64,000 bases of DNA from CAVSJJ01 sp963728395 (GTDB lineage Bacteria; Actinomycetota; Actinomycetes; Actinomycetales; Dermatophilaceae): assembly GCA_963728395.1 (NCBI GenBank), contig CAVSJJ010000004.1, forward strand, positions 310,001 to 374,000, given 5' to 3'. Positions 28,947 to 37,341 of the stretch are shown one piece after another (within the stretch, counting starts at the first letter, position 1; each line of letters starts with the position of its first letter). The position numbers and the translations under genes are program-made. A model generated the notes under the pieces. The model ran no database searches and was not told the DNA's origin. It saw only the letters and a program-made list of their open reading frames with translations.

Positions 28947-28982
28947 ATAACTGAGGTTATCCTCCATCATATCGATAGTCAA
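28934..28982 (-). promoter_or_regulatory. Promoter and start-codon operator of the MNT/HEPN module
   Basis: On the minus strand: -35 TTGACT (28,977-28,982), 17-bp spacer, -10 TAACCT (28,954-28,959), then seven bases to the ATG at 28,946, so the message is probably leaderless. A perfect inverted repeat CCTCAGTT (28,934-28,941) and AACTGAGG (28,949-28,956) overlaps the -10 box and the start codon and would block both initiation steps when bound. Confidence 0.75.
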
Positions 28983-28993
28983 CGAGCGGCTCG

Positions 28994-29326
28994 CTAGCCC
29001 CAGAAGATGGGGTCGCCGCTGGCCTCGATGTGGTCGAGGAGCGCCTGGACGTTCGTGGTCGGGCGCTTGCGCTTGTACTCGTGGAACTTGAGGTTTCGAT
29101 CGCGCCAGTAGATCGCCCATCGCCCGGTCGACTTCGTGTAGCGCAGTCGCGCGATCGGGAACCGGGTGTGCTCACCCTCACCGTCCCACGGTGGGCGCAC
29201 CTCGACGATGTCGACGTGTCGGCCGGAAACGTCGGCCTCGACTTTCAGCTCGTCCCACAGGTGCTCGGGCACCCGCTCTCGCGCCCACAGGCGGATGCGG
29301 TGCAGGTCAGTCTCCGGGAGTGCCAT
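28994..29326 (-). CDS. DUF3024-type protein, intact (copy D)
   Basis: 110 residues from ATG at 29,326. MALPETDLHRIRLWARERVPEHLWDELKVEADVSGRHVDIVEVRPPWDGEGEHTRFPIARLRY is followed by GRWAIYWRDRNLKFHEYKRKRPTTNVQALLDHIEASGDPIFWG. The basic, aromatic composition and the small size fit a DUF3024-type protein; no biochemical role is established. It is the only full-length copy of four in this window and lies next to the relaxase gene. It heads the MNT/HEPN cassette, ending 12 bases before the -35 box. Confidence 0.75.
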   Translation of the reverse strand: MALPETDLHRIRLWARERVPEHLWDELKVEADVSGRHVDIVEVRPPWDGEGEHTRFPIARLRYTKSTGRWAIYWRDRNLKFHEYKRKRPTTNVQALLDHIEASGDPIFWG

Positions 29327-29690
29327 CACGCCACTCCATAGCGCATAACCCTACGAGGCATCATGGACATCGGCGACGACGCCAACCGCCTGGCCGCGGA
29401 GGCGCGTGCCCGGGTGCTCATCGGCCGCCCGCTCATCGGCGCCCATCGAGGTCGTCGCTGCCGCCCTCGAATCCTCTTCTGCCGACTCCTGATCTGCTCG
29501 CTCTTCGCGACCCCTCCCACCTTCGGCTCGTCTACAACCGTTGGCTCTTCACGGCCCCCGGAATCCCCTCTCCGGCACTCCCAACTTCCCTCCACACCAC
29601 CTTCATTCACAGCGGCACGCATGCTACGAAGGACGTAGATGGGCCGCCCATAGTCGGGCGGCCCACGCGGCATTTCTAGGGGTCCGTTGG
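29327..29690. other. Non-coding leader of the relaxase gene with a perfect hairpin
   Basis: It separates divergent copy D and the relaxase. The hairpin GGGCCGCCC / GGGCGGCCC (29,641-29,649 and 29,656-29,664, loop ATAGTC) lies 27 bases before the relaxase start and is a candidate origin of transfer or leader structure. An open frame at 29,363-29,638 (MDIGDDANRLAAEARARVLIG...) has a weak GAGG site, but its second half looks non-coding, so it is not called. Confidence 0.5.
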
Positions 29691-32387
29691 TTGTCGACGG
29701 ACGTCGTGGAGGCGGTGATCCGGATGCACGGTGGGGTGAAGTTCTACCGCGGAGCACCGAGGGCTGCCCGGGCCTACGTCGAACAGGACCGGTCGCGGGC
29801 GGACGACTACTACCTCTCCGAGGGCAACGGCGTCGCGACGCGCTTGGTCGCCACCCCCGGCGGCGTCCAAAACCTGGGGGGCATGACCGGGGAGGTGTAC
29901 GAGCAGTGGGTCGCCGGCATCCACCTGGAGACGATGACGCCCAAGGGCCACATCCGAACCGACGACAACGCGTTGCGCTTCGTCGAGGTGGTCGTCAACG
30001 GTCCCAAGACCTGGTCCCTGGCGGCCGCTCTCTACCCGGACGTCTCCGCTGCCCTGGACCGAGCCCAGGACAAGGCGGCCAGCGAGATCGTCGGCTGGGT
30101 CGCGGCGCACGCGACCACCCGCGTCGGCCCTCGCGGGCGCCAGGTCCAGGTTCCCGTCGAGTCCATCGAGGCCGCGGTCATCCGCCACTACACGTCTCGC
30201 GCGGGCGACCCCCACCGCCACCTCCACCTGCAGATCAACGCCCGCGTCTGGGCGGCCGGCGCCTGGCGGGGCATCCACTCCGTCGGCGTCCGGGACAGCA
30301 TCGAGGCGATCAACGGCATCGGCCACGCCGCCGTCGCGACCGACCCGGAGTTCCGGACGGTGCTGGCCGCACACGGACTCACCGTCGACTCCGAGACGAG
30401 CGAGATCCGCGAGCTCGCGCCGTACGTCGGCGCCTTCAGTGCCAGGGCCGCCCAGATCCGCCGCAACGTCGACCGACTCGAGGCGGACTGGCGCCAGGAG
30501 CATCCCGACCAAGAGCCGGGTCCTCAACTGCGTGAGAGATGGGACCGGCTGGCGTGGGCGCAGGCACGACCCGACAAGGTCGTCCCCCGGGACGGTGGCG
30601 AGCTCGTCGACCGATGGAACGCCGAGCTCCGCGAGGTCGGCTACCGCGACCCGGCGCACGCCGTCAACCTCCGGCGGACGCTGCCAGGCTGGATCGACCG
30701 CGACGCCGTAGCCGACCTGGTCGTTTCGATGCTCGGCGCCAAGCGATCGGCGTGGAACACCGCCGACATCCGCGGCAAGACCGAGGTCCTCCTCTCCCAG
30801 ACGGCGCTCGTCACGGACGCCTCCGCCCGGATCGAGCTGGCGGAGGACGTCACCGCCAGGGCCGTTACGCGATGTTCCCCGCTGGTGACCCGGCCCGAAG
30901 TCCCCGAACACGTCCGATCCCTCACCTCGCCTGGCGTCCTTGCCGTCGAAGGCGATCTCATCGGCCGAATCGCACGACGCGCCGAGCGCCCCTCCGCCCT
31001 GCGACGTTCCGACCGCCTTGACCCGCATCAGATGGACCCCGTCCACCAGGACGCCGTCGATGCCCTGACGGGCGACGGTCCGCTCGTGGTGGTCGAGGGT
31101 GCCGCCGGGGTGGGCAAGACCACGGTGCTGCGTTCGGTCCGACAGCTGTTGGCGCACGACGGCCAGCGGCTGGTCGTGGTGACACCGACGATGAAGGCCG
31201 CCGACGTGGCCGCACGTGAGACCGGCGCCGAGGGACACTCGGCCGCATGGCTGATCCATCAGCACGGCTGGCGATGGGACGACGACGGGCACTGGTCCCG
31301 GCAGCCCGACCCGACTCCCTGTGAATCGGCAGCCCTTCGACCCGGGGACCTGCTCGTGGTCGACGAGGCCGGCATGCTCGACCAGGACACCGGCCGTGCG
31401 CTTCTCACCGTCGCCGACGAGGCCGGTGCTCGGGTCGCGTTCATGGGAGACCGCCATCAACTCCCGGCCGTCGGCCGCGGCGGCGTCCTCGACCACGCCG
31501 TCGCCTACGCGGACCCGGCAACGGTGCTCACCCTCGAGACCGTGCGACGCTTCACCGACGCGGCCTACGCCATCCTGAGCCTCCGGATGCGCGAGGGCTA
31601 CCGAAGCGACGAGGTGTTCGACGCACTTCTCGCTCGCGGTCAGATCGTCGTGCACCCCTCTGACGTCGAGCGCACAGCGGCGCTCGCGCGTCTCGGTGCA
31701 GCCGGCGACCTCGTCATGGCCGACACCCGCGAGCAGGTCGCCGACCTCAACGCGGCCATCCGCGCGCAGCGCACGGGCGTCGATCCCCTCTCCGGAGGCC
31801 GCCCGACGGTGACCACCAGCCGCGGCGAGACACTCACGGTCGGCGACCGGGTCGCGACGCGCCGCAACGACCCCGACCTGCGCGTCGCGAACCGACAGAC
31901 TTGGTCTGTGACCGGCGTGGGCGGCGACGGCTCGGTGACCCTCCACGATCGGGGACGAGACCAGATCGTCCCCGCCGAGTACGCGCGCGAGCACGTCGAG
32001 CTCGCCTACGCCACGACCGTCCACGGAGCCCAGGGCGAGACCGTCACCCGCGCCCACGTCGCCCTGACCGACTCCACCGGCGCCGCAGCGGCCTACGTCT
32101 CCATGACCCGCGGCCGAGCCGGCAACACGGCGCACCTGGTCGCCGAGACCATCGAGGACGCCAAGCAGCAGTGGATCAACGCGTTCGCGCGCAATCGGTC
32201 CGACCTCGGCCCCGCCCGCGCCCGCGACGCCGCCCTCGAGGACATCGAACGGTACGGACCCGCGCTGCGGACTGAAGCACCGACACCTGCCTGGGAACGA
32301 CGGCACCGAGAGCGGGAACAACCGCACGGCCCGTCACGTCAGTCGGGGCTCCAGGCCCCTCGGCCGGGCGTTGACAACTTTTTCTGA
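29691..32387 (+). CDS. MobF-type conjugative relaxase-helicase
   Basis: About 898 residues. The N-terminal TrwC-like relaxase domain has HGGVKFYRGAPRAARAYVEQDRSRADDYYLSEG with candidate nicking tyrosines, and the metal-binding histidines in AGDPHRHLHLQINARVW. The middle and C-terminal part is an SF1 helicase: VVEGAAGVGKTTVLRS (Walker A), LLVVDEAGMLDQDTG (Walker B), MGDRHQLPAVGRGG, and YATTVHGAQGETV near the end. It nicks and unwinds DNA for conjugative mobilisation. TTG at 29,691 (LSTDVVEAVIRMHGGV) with AGGGG upstream is favoured; ATG at 29,724 is an alternative. No coupling protein or secretion genes are nearby, so transfer would need a helper. Confidence 0.9.
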   Translation: MSTDVVEAVIRMHGGVKFYRGAPRAARAYVEQDRSRADDYYLSEGNGVATRLVATPGGVQNLGGMTGEVYEQWVAGIHLETMTPKGHIRTDDNALRFVEVVVNGPKTWSLAAALYPDVSAALDRAQDKAASEIVGWVAAHATTRVGPRGRQVQVPVESIEAAVIRHYTSRAGDPHRHLHLQINARVWAAGAWRGIHSVGVRDSIEAINGIGHAAVATDPEFRTVLAAHGLTVDSETSEIRELAPYVGAFSARAAQIRRNVDRLEADWRQEHPDQEPGPQLRERWDRLAWAQARPDKVVPRDGGELVDRWNAELREVGYRDPAHAVNLRRTLPGWIDRDAVADLVVSMLGAKRSAWNTADIRGKTEVLLSQTALVTDASARIELAEDVTARAVTRCSPLVTRPEVPEHVRSLTSPGVLAVEGDLIGRIARRAERPSALRRSDRLDPHQMDPVHQDAVDALTGDGPLVVVEGAAGVGKTTVLRSVRQLLAHDGQRLVVVTPTMKAADVAARETGAEGHSAAWLIHQHGWRWDDDGHWSRQPDPTPCESAALRPGDLLVVDEAGMLDQDTGRALLTVADEAGARVAFMGDRHQLPAVGRGGVLDHAVAYADPATVLTLETVRRFTDAAYAILSLRMREGYRSDEVFDALLARGQIVVHPSDVERTAALARLGAAGDLVMADTREQVADLNAAIRAQRTGVDPLSGGRPTVTTSRGETLTVGDRVATRRNDPDLRVANRQTWSVTGVGGDGSVTLHDRGRDQIVPAEYAREHVELAYATTVHGAQGETVTRAHVALTDSTGAAAAYVSMTRGRAGNTAHLVAETIEDAKQQWINAFARNRSDLGPARARDAALEDIERYGPALRTEAPTPAWERRHREREQPHGPSRQSGLQAPRPGVDNFF

Positions 32388-32546
32388 ACTTTCGGGGGGA
32401 CGTGCCCTGACCTGCGGCGATGCCAACGCCCCCCCTTCGCACCTCCCCCGCGAAGCCTCAGGCGGGTACGAAGGCGGGTACAACCCCCTCCCATGATGAC
32501 CGGCGTGAGCCGACGCTCACCGCCACCGATCACGAGGAGCGCCACG

Positions 32547-32777
32547 ATGACCGCACAACACCACCCCACTCTTCGCCCACAGAACGCCGGGGACGAGATG
32601 CTCACCCTCCAGGAGGCCTGTGCCTTCCTTCGGGTGCCTGAGGGCACCCTGCGCTACTGGCGCCACCTCGGGTCCGGGCCGCGCAGCTTCAAGCTCGGCC
32701 GCCACGTCCGGTACTGGCGCGCCGACCTCATCCTCTGGCTCAGCGAGCAGACCAACGCTCCACAGAACCACCGCTGA
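32547..32777 (+). CDS. Excisionase-type helix-turn-helix protein
   Basis: 76 residues. MLTLQEACAFLRVPEGTLRYWRHLGSGPRSFKLGRHVRYWRADLILWL is the MerR-like winged helix of the excisionase class. Such proteins direct integrase toward excision and can repress the integrase promoter. ATG at 32,547 has GAGGAG seven bases upstream; the longer open frame upstream lacks a good site. It lies 58 bases before the integrase gene and follows the relaxase in the same direction. Confidence 0.88.
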   Translation: MTAQHHPTLRPQNAGDEMLTLQEACAFLRVPEGTLRYWRHLGSGPRSFKLGRHVRYWRADLILWLSEQTNAPQNHR

Positions 32778-32835
32778 GACTGCCCGCCGTCAGATCTCGG
32801 AGAGACGATGGAGCGATCTCGGAAGGAGCATCACC

Positions 32836-33957
32836 ATGGCGGGAAACATCGCCAAGCGAGCCAACGGCAAGTGGCGGGCGCGGTATCGCGACGAGTCCGG
32901 GAAGGAGCACTCGCGACACTTCGACCGCAAGATCGACGCCCAGCAGTGGCTCGACGCGGTCACCTCGGCCGTCGTCACCGGAACCTACGCGGATCCACAG
33001 GCCGGCCGGATCACGTTCGCGGCGTTCTTCGGCGAGTGGTCGGCCCGTCAGGTCTGGGCACCCGGCACCGTGCTCGCGATGTCGCTGGCGGCCAGATCCG
33101 TGCCCTTCGCCGGGAAGCCGATGAAACAGGTCCGGCGCTCGGACGTCGAGACCTGGATCAAGCAGATGAACGCCGCCGGCCTCGCCCCCGGCACGATCAA
33201 GACCCGGTACGTCAACGTCAGGTCGGTGTTTCGCGCCGCCGTCAAGGACCGGGTGATCGGAACCGACCCGACCGACGCAGTACGCCTCCCCCGCGGCCGT
33301 CGCCCCGACATCGCCATGTCGATCCCCACCCCCGAAGACGTGGGGCAGCTCATGGCCGTGGCCGACGAACGGTTCCAGCCATTCATCGCCCTCTGCGCGT
33401 TCGCCGGCCTTCGGCTGGGCGAGGCCGCCGGCGTCCAACTCGGCGACGTCGACTTCCTCCGCAAGTCACTCAAGGTCTCCCGCCAGGTGCAACGTGTCAA
33501 CGGCGGGGCGATCGACGTGCGGCCGCCGAAGTACGGGTCAGAGCGCGTCGTCTACCTCGCCGACAGCCTCGTCACCGTCCTCGCCACGCACGTCGCCGCC
33601 CACGGCACCAACGGCAATGATCGTTGGCTCTTCGCCGGGGACGGCGACAACCCACCACACCAGAACACCGTCAGCTACTGGTGGCGCAAGACACTGCGCG
33701 ACGCCGAACTGTCCGGCATCAAGCTCCACGACCTGCGGCACTTCTACGCCTCCGGCCTCATCGCCGCCGGGTGCGACGTCGTGACCGTCCAGCGCTCGCT
33801 CGGTCACTCGAAGGCCACCACGACCCTCAACACGTACGCCCATCTCTGGCCGACCGCCGAGGACCGGACAAGGAAGGCCGCGGACTCGATCATGTCCGTA
33901 TCGCTCGGCGAGCCCGCCGGGCGACTCGCCGAGAATTGGACGAGCACAGGCGAATGA
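32836..33957 (+). CDS. Tyrosine site-specific integrase
   Basis: 373 residues. An N-terminal arm-binding segment (MAGNIAKRANGKWRARYRDESGKEHSRHFDRKIDAQQWLD), a SAM-like core-binding domain (about 65-155) and a catalytic domain with AGLRLGEAAGVQLGDVD (first Arg), KLHDLRHFYASGL (His-x-x-Arg), LGHSKATTTLNTYAHL (His and the nucleophile Tyr). All catalytic positions are present. ATG at 32,836 has GGAAGGAG at good spacing. It probably integrates the element at the ychF 3' end; that link is inferred from the duplicated ychF-like cores. Confidence 0.93.
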   Translation: MAGNIAKRANGKWRARYRDESGKEHSRHFDRKIDAQQWLDAVTSAVVTGTYADPQAGRITFAAFFGEWSARQVWAPGTVLAMSLAARSVPFAGKPMKQVRRSDVETWIKQMNAAGLAPGTIKTRYVNVRSVFRAAVKDRVIGTDPTDAVRLPRGRRPDIAMSIPTPEDVGQLMAVADERFQPFIALCAFAGLRLGEAAGVQLGDVDFLRKSLKVSRQVQRVNGGAIDVRPPKYGSERVVYLADSLVTVLATHVAAHGTNGNDRWLFAGDGDNPPHQNTVSYWWRKTLRDAELSGIKLHDLRHFYASGLIAAGCDVVTVQRSLGHSKATTTLNTYAHLWPTAEDRTRKAADSIMSVSLGEPAGRLAENWTSTGE

Positions 33958-34222
33958 GCCCTGCCCTGGGACGGCAGACGTGCCTCCCATGGCGTGAACC
34001 GGTGGCGCGTCATAGCGCCCACTTAGGGGTGGCGGCTCACCGCCCAGTTAGCCTGTCTCGCTTCGCCCAGTTTGACGCAGTGCCCGTCGTCGCAGGCATC
34101 GGCCAGGCCGTCAACGCCGTCCTCTGAGTCCGCATGTTTGGTAAGAGGTTGATTCCGCGGCGCTCACGCCCGGGGGCCGAGATGCCGATGGGTTGCCGCC
34201 TCCGAGCCTCCCCCTGTCCTGG
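33958..34222. other. Intergenic region between integrase and metal ATPase
   Basis: Both flanking genes end here (convergent). No ychF-like core and no GCGGAC pair was found, so the integrase is not next to an attachment site. Nothing else is supported. Confidence 0.4.
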
Positions 34223-36547
34223 TCAGTGGTGCGAGGCCCTCCGCCGGGCGGACGACTCGGTGCTGGTGGGGACGAGGGCGAAGGCGCCCTCCTCCTCCTG
34301 AGCGTTGTGCAGACGCAACACGGCGTACAGGCCGTACAGCAGGCGACGGAGCTCGACGACGTCCTCGGGCTGGACGTTGTCGTTGTCAAGGTCGGTGAGC
34401 AGCCGGCGCACGCGGCCGACCTGGTGCTCGATCTCCGCGTGGGTTCGGCTGATCGCGGCGGTGGCGTCCGAGCCCCCGAGGGCCCGGGACACCAGCGGCA
34501 CGAGGAGCTCCTCGTCGGCCCGCTCGTGGGGTAGCAGCTCGCCCTCGAGCCGGTCGAGGAGCGCGTGGGCGGGGACGAGGTCGCTCTCGTGGGCCGAGAG
34601 AGCGTCGGCGACGGCTCGGATCTGCTCGACGTCCGGCAGGACGGCGTCGTGCTCGGCCCGCAGCCTGTGGGCGAGGGCGATGTCGGCCGGGGTCATCGAG
34701 ATCGAGTGGACCGTGCCGGGGAGGACAGCCCGCAGGGCGATCCCGATGGCCAGGATGTCGATCACCTCCTGGAGGATGGCACCGGCCGCGGGCGGCAGCA
34801 GTCCTGCGGCCGCGGCGACCATGGCGACCAGGGACAGGCCCATGCCGACGACGACGGCCTGCATAGCGATGCCCTTGGACCGGCGCGCGATGAGGATGGC
34901 GTCCGCGAGGGCGTCGATGCGGTCGACGGTGAGGACGACGTCGGCGGCCTCCGACGACGCGGTCGCGCCGCGGGCGGCGAGCGCGACCCCGACGCCGGCG
35001 GCGGCGAGCGCGGGCGCGTCGTTCACGCCGTCGCCGACCATGATCGTGTCGGCGTCGGCGGCCTCCGCCGAGATGGCGGCGAGCTTGTCGGCGGGGTCGC
35101 AGTCGGCCAGCACCGAGTCGACCCCGACGATCCGCCCGACCGTGTCGGCGATGTCGGCGCGGTCGCCGGTGACGAGGACGACGCGGCTGATGCCCGCCTC
35201 ACGCAGCGCCCGGACCATGCGCGGCGCGTCGGGGCGGATCGGGTCTTCCAGCAGGAAGGCCCCCGACGGTACGGCGTCGATGGCGATGAACACGGTGAGC
35301 GAGCCGTCGAGGTCGGCCCGCCGACGGACCTGGCGCACCCACGCCGGCTGGGCGCCGGGCACGATCCAGTCCGCCTTGCCGAGGCGCACCTCGCGCCCGT
35401 CCACGAGGCCGCGCAGCCCGTAGCCGTGCTCCTCCGCGACCTCCGTGGGCATCTGCAGGCTCAGGTCGCGGCCGGTGGCCGCGGTGACGATCGCGCTGGC
35501 CAGGACGTGCGGGGAGACCTGGTCCAGCGAGGCCGCCAGGCGCAGGACCTCGTCGGCGTCGACGTCGTCCGATGCCGTGACGACCGAGGCGAGGGTCGGC
35601 CGCCCCTGGGTGAGGGTGCCGGTCTTGTCGAAGAGCATGACGTGCCCGGCGGCGAGCCGCTCCAGCGCCCCGCCGCCCTTGACGATGACGCCGATGTGCG
35701 CGGACCGTGAAAGGCCGGACATGATCGCGATGGGGGCGGCGAGCAGCAGCGGGCACGGGGTCGCGACCACGAGGACGGCGACGGCGCGGACGGGGTCGGC
35801 CGCGATCACCCAGGCGGCGCCGGCGAGGGCCAGGGTGAGCGGGACGAACAGGAGCGCGAAGCGGTCCGCCGCACGCACGAAGGGCGCCGAGGAGGCCTGC
35901 GCCTGCTCGACGAGCCGGACGATACCGGCATACGTGGACTCCGCCGCGACCGCGGTGGCGACGAGCTCGAGGGGCGGGCCGGCGTTGACCACGCCGCTGC
36001 GGACCTCGTCGCCCGCGGGGCGCTCCACAGGAAGGGGTTCGCCGGTCAGCGCCGCCTCGTCGAGGATCCCGCCCGAGACGAGCCGCCCGTCGACCGCGAC
36101 GACCTCCCCGGTGCCGACGAGGATCCGGTCGCCTCGCTCCACGTCGTCGACCGGGACCTCGACGATGTCGTTGCCGACCCAGCGCCGGGCGCTCCGTGGG
36201 GCCCGCTCGACGAGCAGGCTCAGCTCGCGCCGGGCCCGCGCCGCCGCTCGCGCCTCCAGGAGCTGGCCGGACGCGAGCATGACCGTGATCATCGCCCCGG
36301 CGAAGGGCTCGCCGACCGCCAACGCTCCGGCGAGGGCGAGCACGGCGATGACGTCGACACTCGGCTGACGCCGCCGGATCGCTGCCGCTGTCCAGGTGAG
36401 CGACGCGACCAGGCCGAGGACCGTGCCTGCGACCCACAACCCGTCGGCGGCGGCGACCGCGTCGGCCAGCCAGGCCACCCCGCCCGCGAACAGCAGGAAA
36501 CCCGAGGTGACGAACAGCAGCAGCTCCTTGCGCTCCCGCAACCACAT
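34223..36547 (-). CDS. P1B-5-type metal-transporting ATPase with C-terminal hemerythrin-like domain
   Basis: 774 residues. The P-type core has LTGEP (actuator), VVATPCPLLLAAPIAIMSG with TPCP in place of the CPC of copper pumps, FDKTGTLTQGRPT (phosphorylation Asp) and MVGDGVNDAPALAAAGVG. TPCP and the final membrane segment LQEVIDILAIGIALRAVLPG fit the P1B-5 group linked to nickel/iron. There is no N-terminal metal-binding domain. From about residue 620 a helical hemerythrin-like domain follows with HRLRAEHDAV, LLPHERADEE, SRTHAEIEHQV and LRLHNAQEEE supplying the di-iron ligands. Such fusions are known in P1B-5 ATPases. ATG at 36,547 has a G-rich site upstream. A deletion relic of a related copy lies at 58,921-59,055. 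Confidence 0.9.
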   Translation of the reverse strand: MWLRERKELLLFVTSGFLLFAGGVAWLADAVAAADGLWVAGTVLGLVASLTWTAAAIRRRQPSVDVIAVLALAGALAVGEPFAGAMITVMLASGQLLEARAAARARRELSLLVERAPRSARRWVGNDIVEVPVDDVERGDRILVGTGEVVAVDGRLVSGGILDEAALTGEPLPVERPAGDEVRSGVVNAGPPLELVATAVAAESTYAGIVRLVEQAQASSAPFVRAADRFALLFVPLTLALAGAAWVIAADPVRAVAVLVVATPCPLLLAAPIAIMSGLSRSAHIGVIVKGGGALERLAAGHVMLFDKTGTLTQGRPTLASVVTASDDVDADEVLRLAASLDQVSPHVLASAIVTAATGRDLSLQMPTEVAEEHGYGLRGLVDGREVRLGKADWIVPGAQPAWVRQVRRRADLDGSLTVFIAIDAVPSGAFLLEDPIRPDAPRMVRALREAGISRVVLVTGDRADIADTVGRIVGVDSVLADCDPADKLAAISAEAADADTIMVGDGVNDAPALAAAGVGVALAARGATASSEAADVVLTVDRIDALADAILIARRSKGIAMQAVVVGMGLSLVAMVAAAAGLLPPAAGAILQEVIDILAIGIALRAVLPGTVHSISMTPADIALAHRLRAEHDAVLPDVEQIRAVADALSAHESDLVPAHALLDRLEGELLPHERADEELLVPLVSRALGGSDATAAISRTHAEIEHQVGRVRRLLTDLDNDNVQPEDVVELRRLLYGLYAVLRLHNAQEEEGAFALVPTSTESSARRRASHH

Positions 36548-36756
36548 CACCCCCCCCACTCTGTCAGCGCTGGCGCCCGGTTCACCGGCCTCGTTGCCGG
36601 TGTCACTCCGCCGGGGAACAGCGGCCACCGCCCGCAGCCTGCACGTCCGGCGGGAGACGCCGGTCCTAGGTAAATGCTCTAGTAGCCGCGAGCCGTGCAC
36701 CACCCTTCAGCCGTTCGACGGGTGCACGTGTCCAACTCCGGTTCTACGCTGGCTGG

Positions 36757-37227
36757 ATGCTCGACCTGGATGCCATCGACGTCGAGGAGATCGCCAATGC
36801 CCTGGCAGATCAGACGGACTACGAGCATCGATGGTTGATCGACCCGAGAACGGGCGAGGTTGTCTTCTGGACCAGCGATCTGGGCGTCGATGGTGAGAAC
36901 CCGGTCGAGCTCGACGAGCTGGACCTGATCTTGATCGACCCACTCCCGTCCTACGTCTGGTACCAGGACATGGCCGACTTCGCCGACGGCATCAGCGACC
37001 GCGGCGCCGGCGATCGCCTGAGCCTTGCCCTGGAGGGCAAGGGCGCCTTCCATCGCTTCAAGAACGAGCTCTACCAAAGACACCCCGAACTGATCTCGCC
37101 GTGGCACGCCCTCCGTGATGCCAGAGCACGGATCCGGGCAGTGCAGTGGCTGGTGGACGAAGGGCTCATCGGAGAAGACGCCGCCCGACGCTTCCAGGAG
37201 GACCACCGCGAGCCCGCCCTGCCGTGA
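36757..37227 (+). CDS. UPF0158-family protein
   Basis: 156 residues, acidic. DVEEIANALADQTDYEHRWLIDPRTGEVVFWTSD, then DLILIDPLPSYVWYQDMADFADGI and GKGAFHRFKNELYQRHPELISPWHALRDARARIRAVQWLVDEGLI match the UPF0158 family, whose function is unknown. It stands alone between the divergent metal ATPase and the convergent antiporter gene. ATG at 36,757 is the first in-frame start and gives the family length. Confidence 0.8.
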   Translation: MLDLDAIDVEEIANALADQTDYEHRWLIDPRTGEVVFWTSDLGVDGENPVELDELDLILIDPLPSYVWYQDMADFADGISDRGAGDRLSLALEGKGAFHRFKNELYQRHPELISPWHALRDARARIRAVQWLVDEGLIGEDAARRFQEDHREPALP

Positions 37228-37341
37228 ACCCGACCAGTGCGTCGGCCGGCCAGATCCGCGTAGGTCCACCCGTTTCTCATCGCCGCCAGCCGTCCACTCA
37301 ACCGCGAGGTGGCCGGCCCGTCACCTATTCGATCGCAGCCC

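Noticed and set aside
23641..29326. Classical integron array
   Set aside because: The integrase has no recognised integron-specific insertion, and borders lack the paired R/L boxes of attC sites. The border includes a protein-coding gene and ychF-like cores instead.
29363..29638. 91-codon open frame before the relaxase
   Set aside because: The first 25 residues look protein-like, but the second half is compositionally random and the ribosome-binding site is weak.
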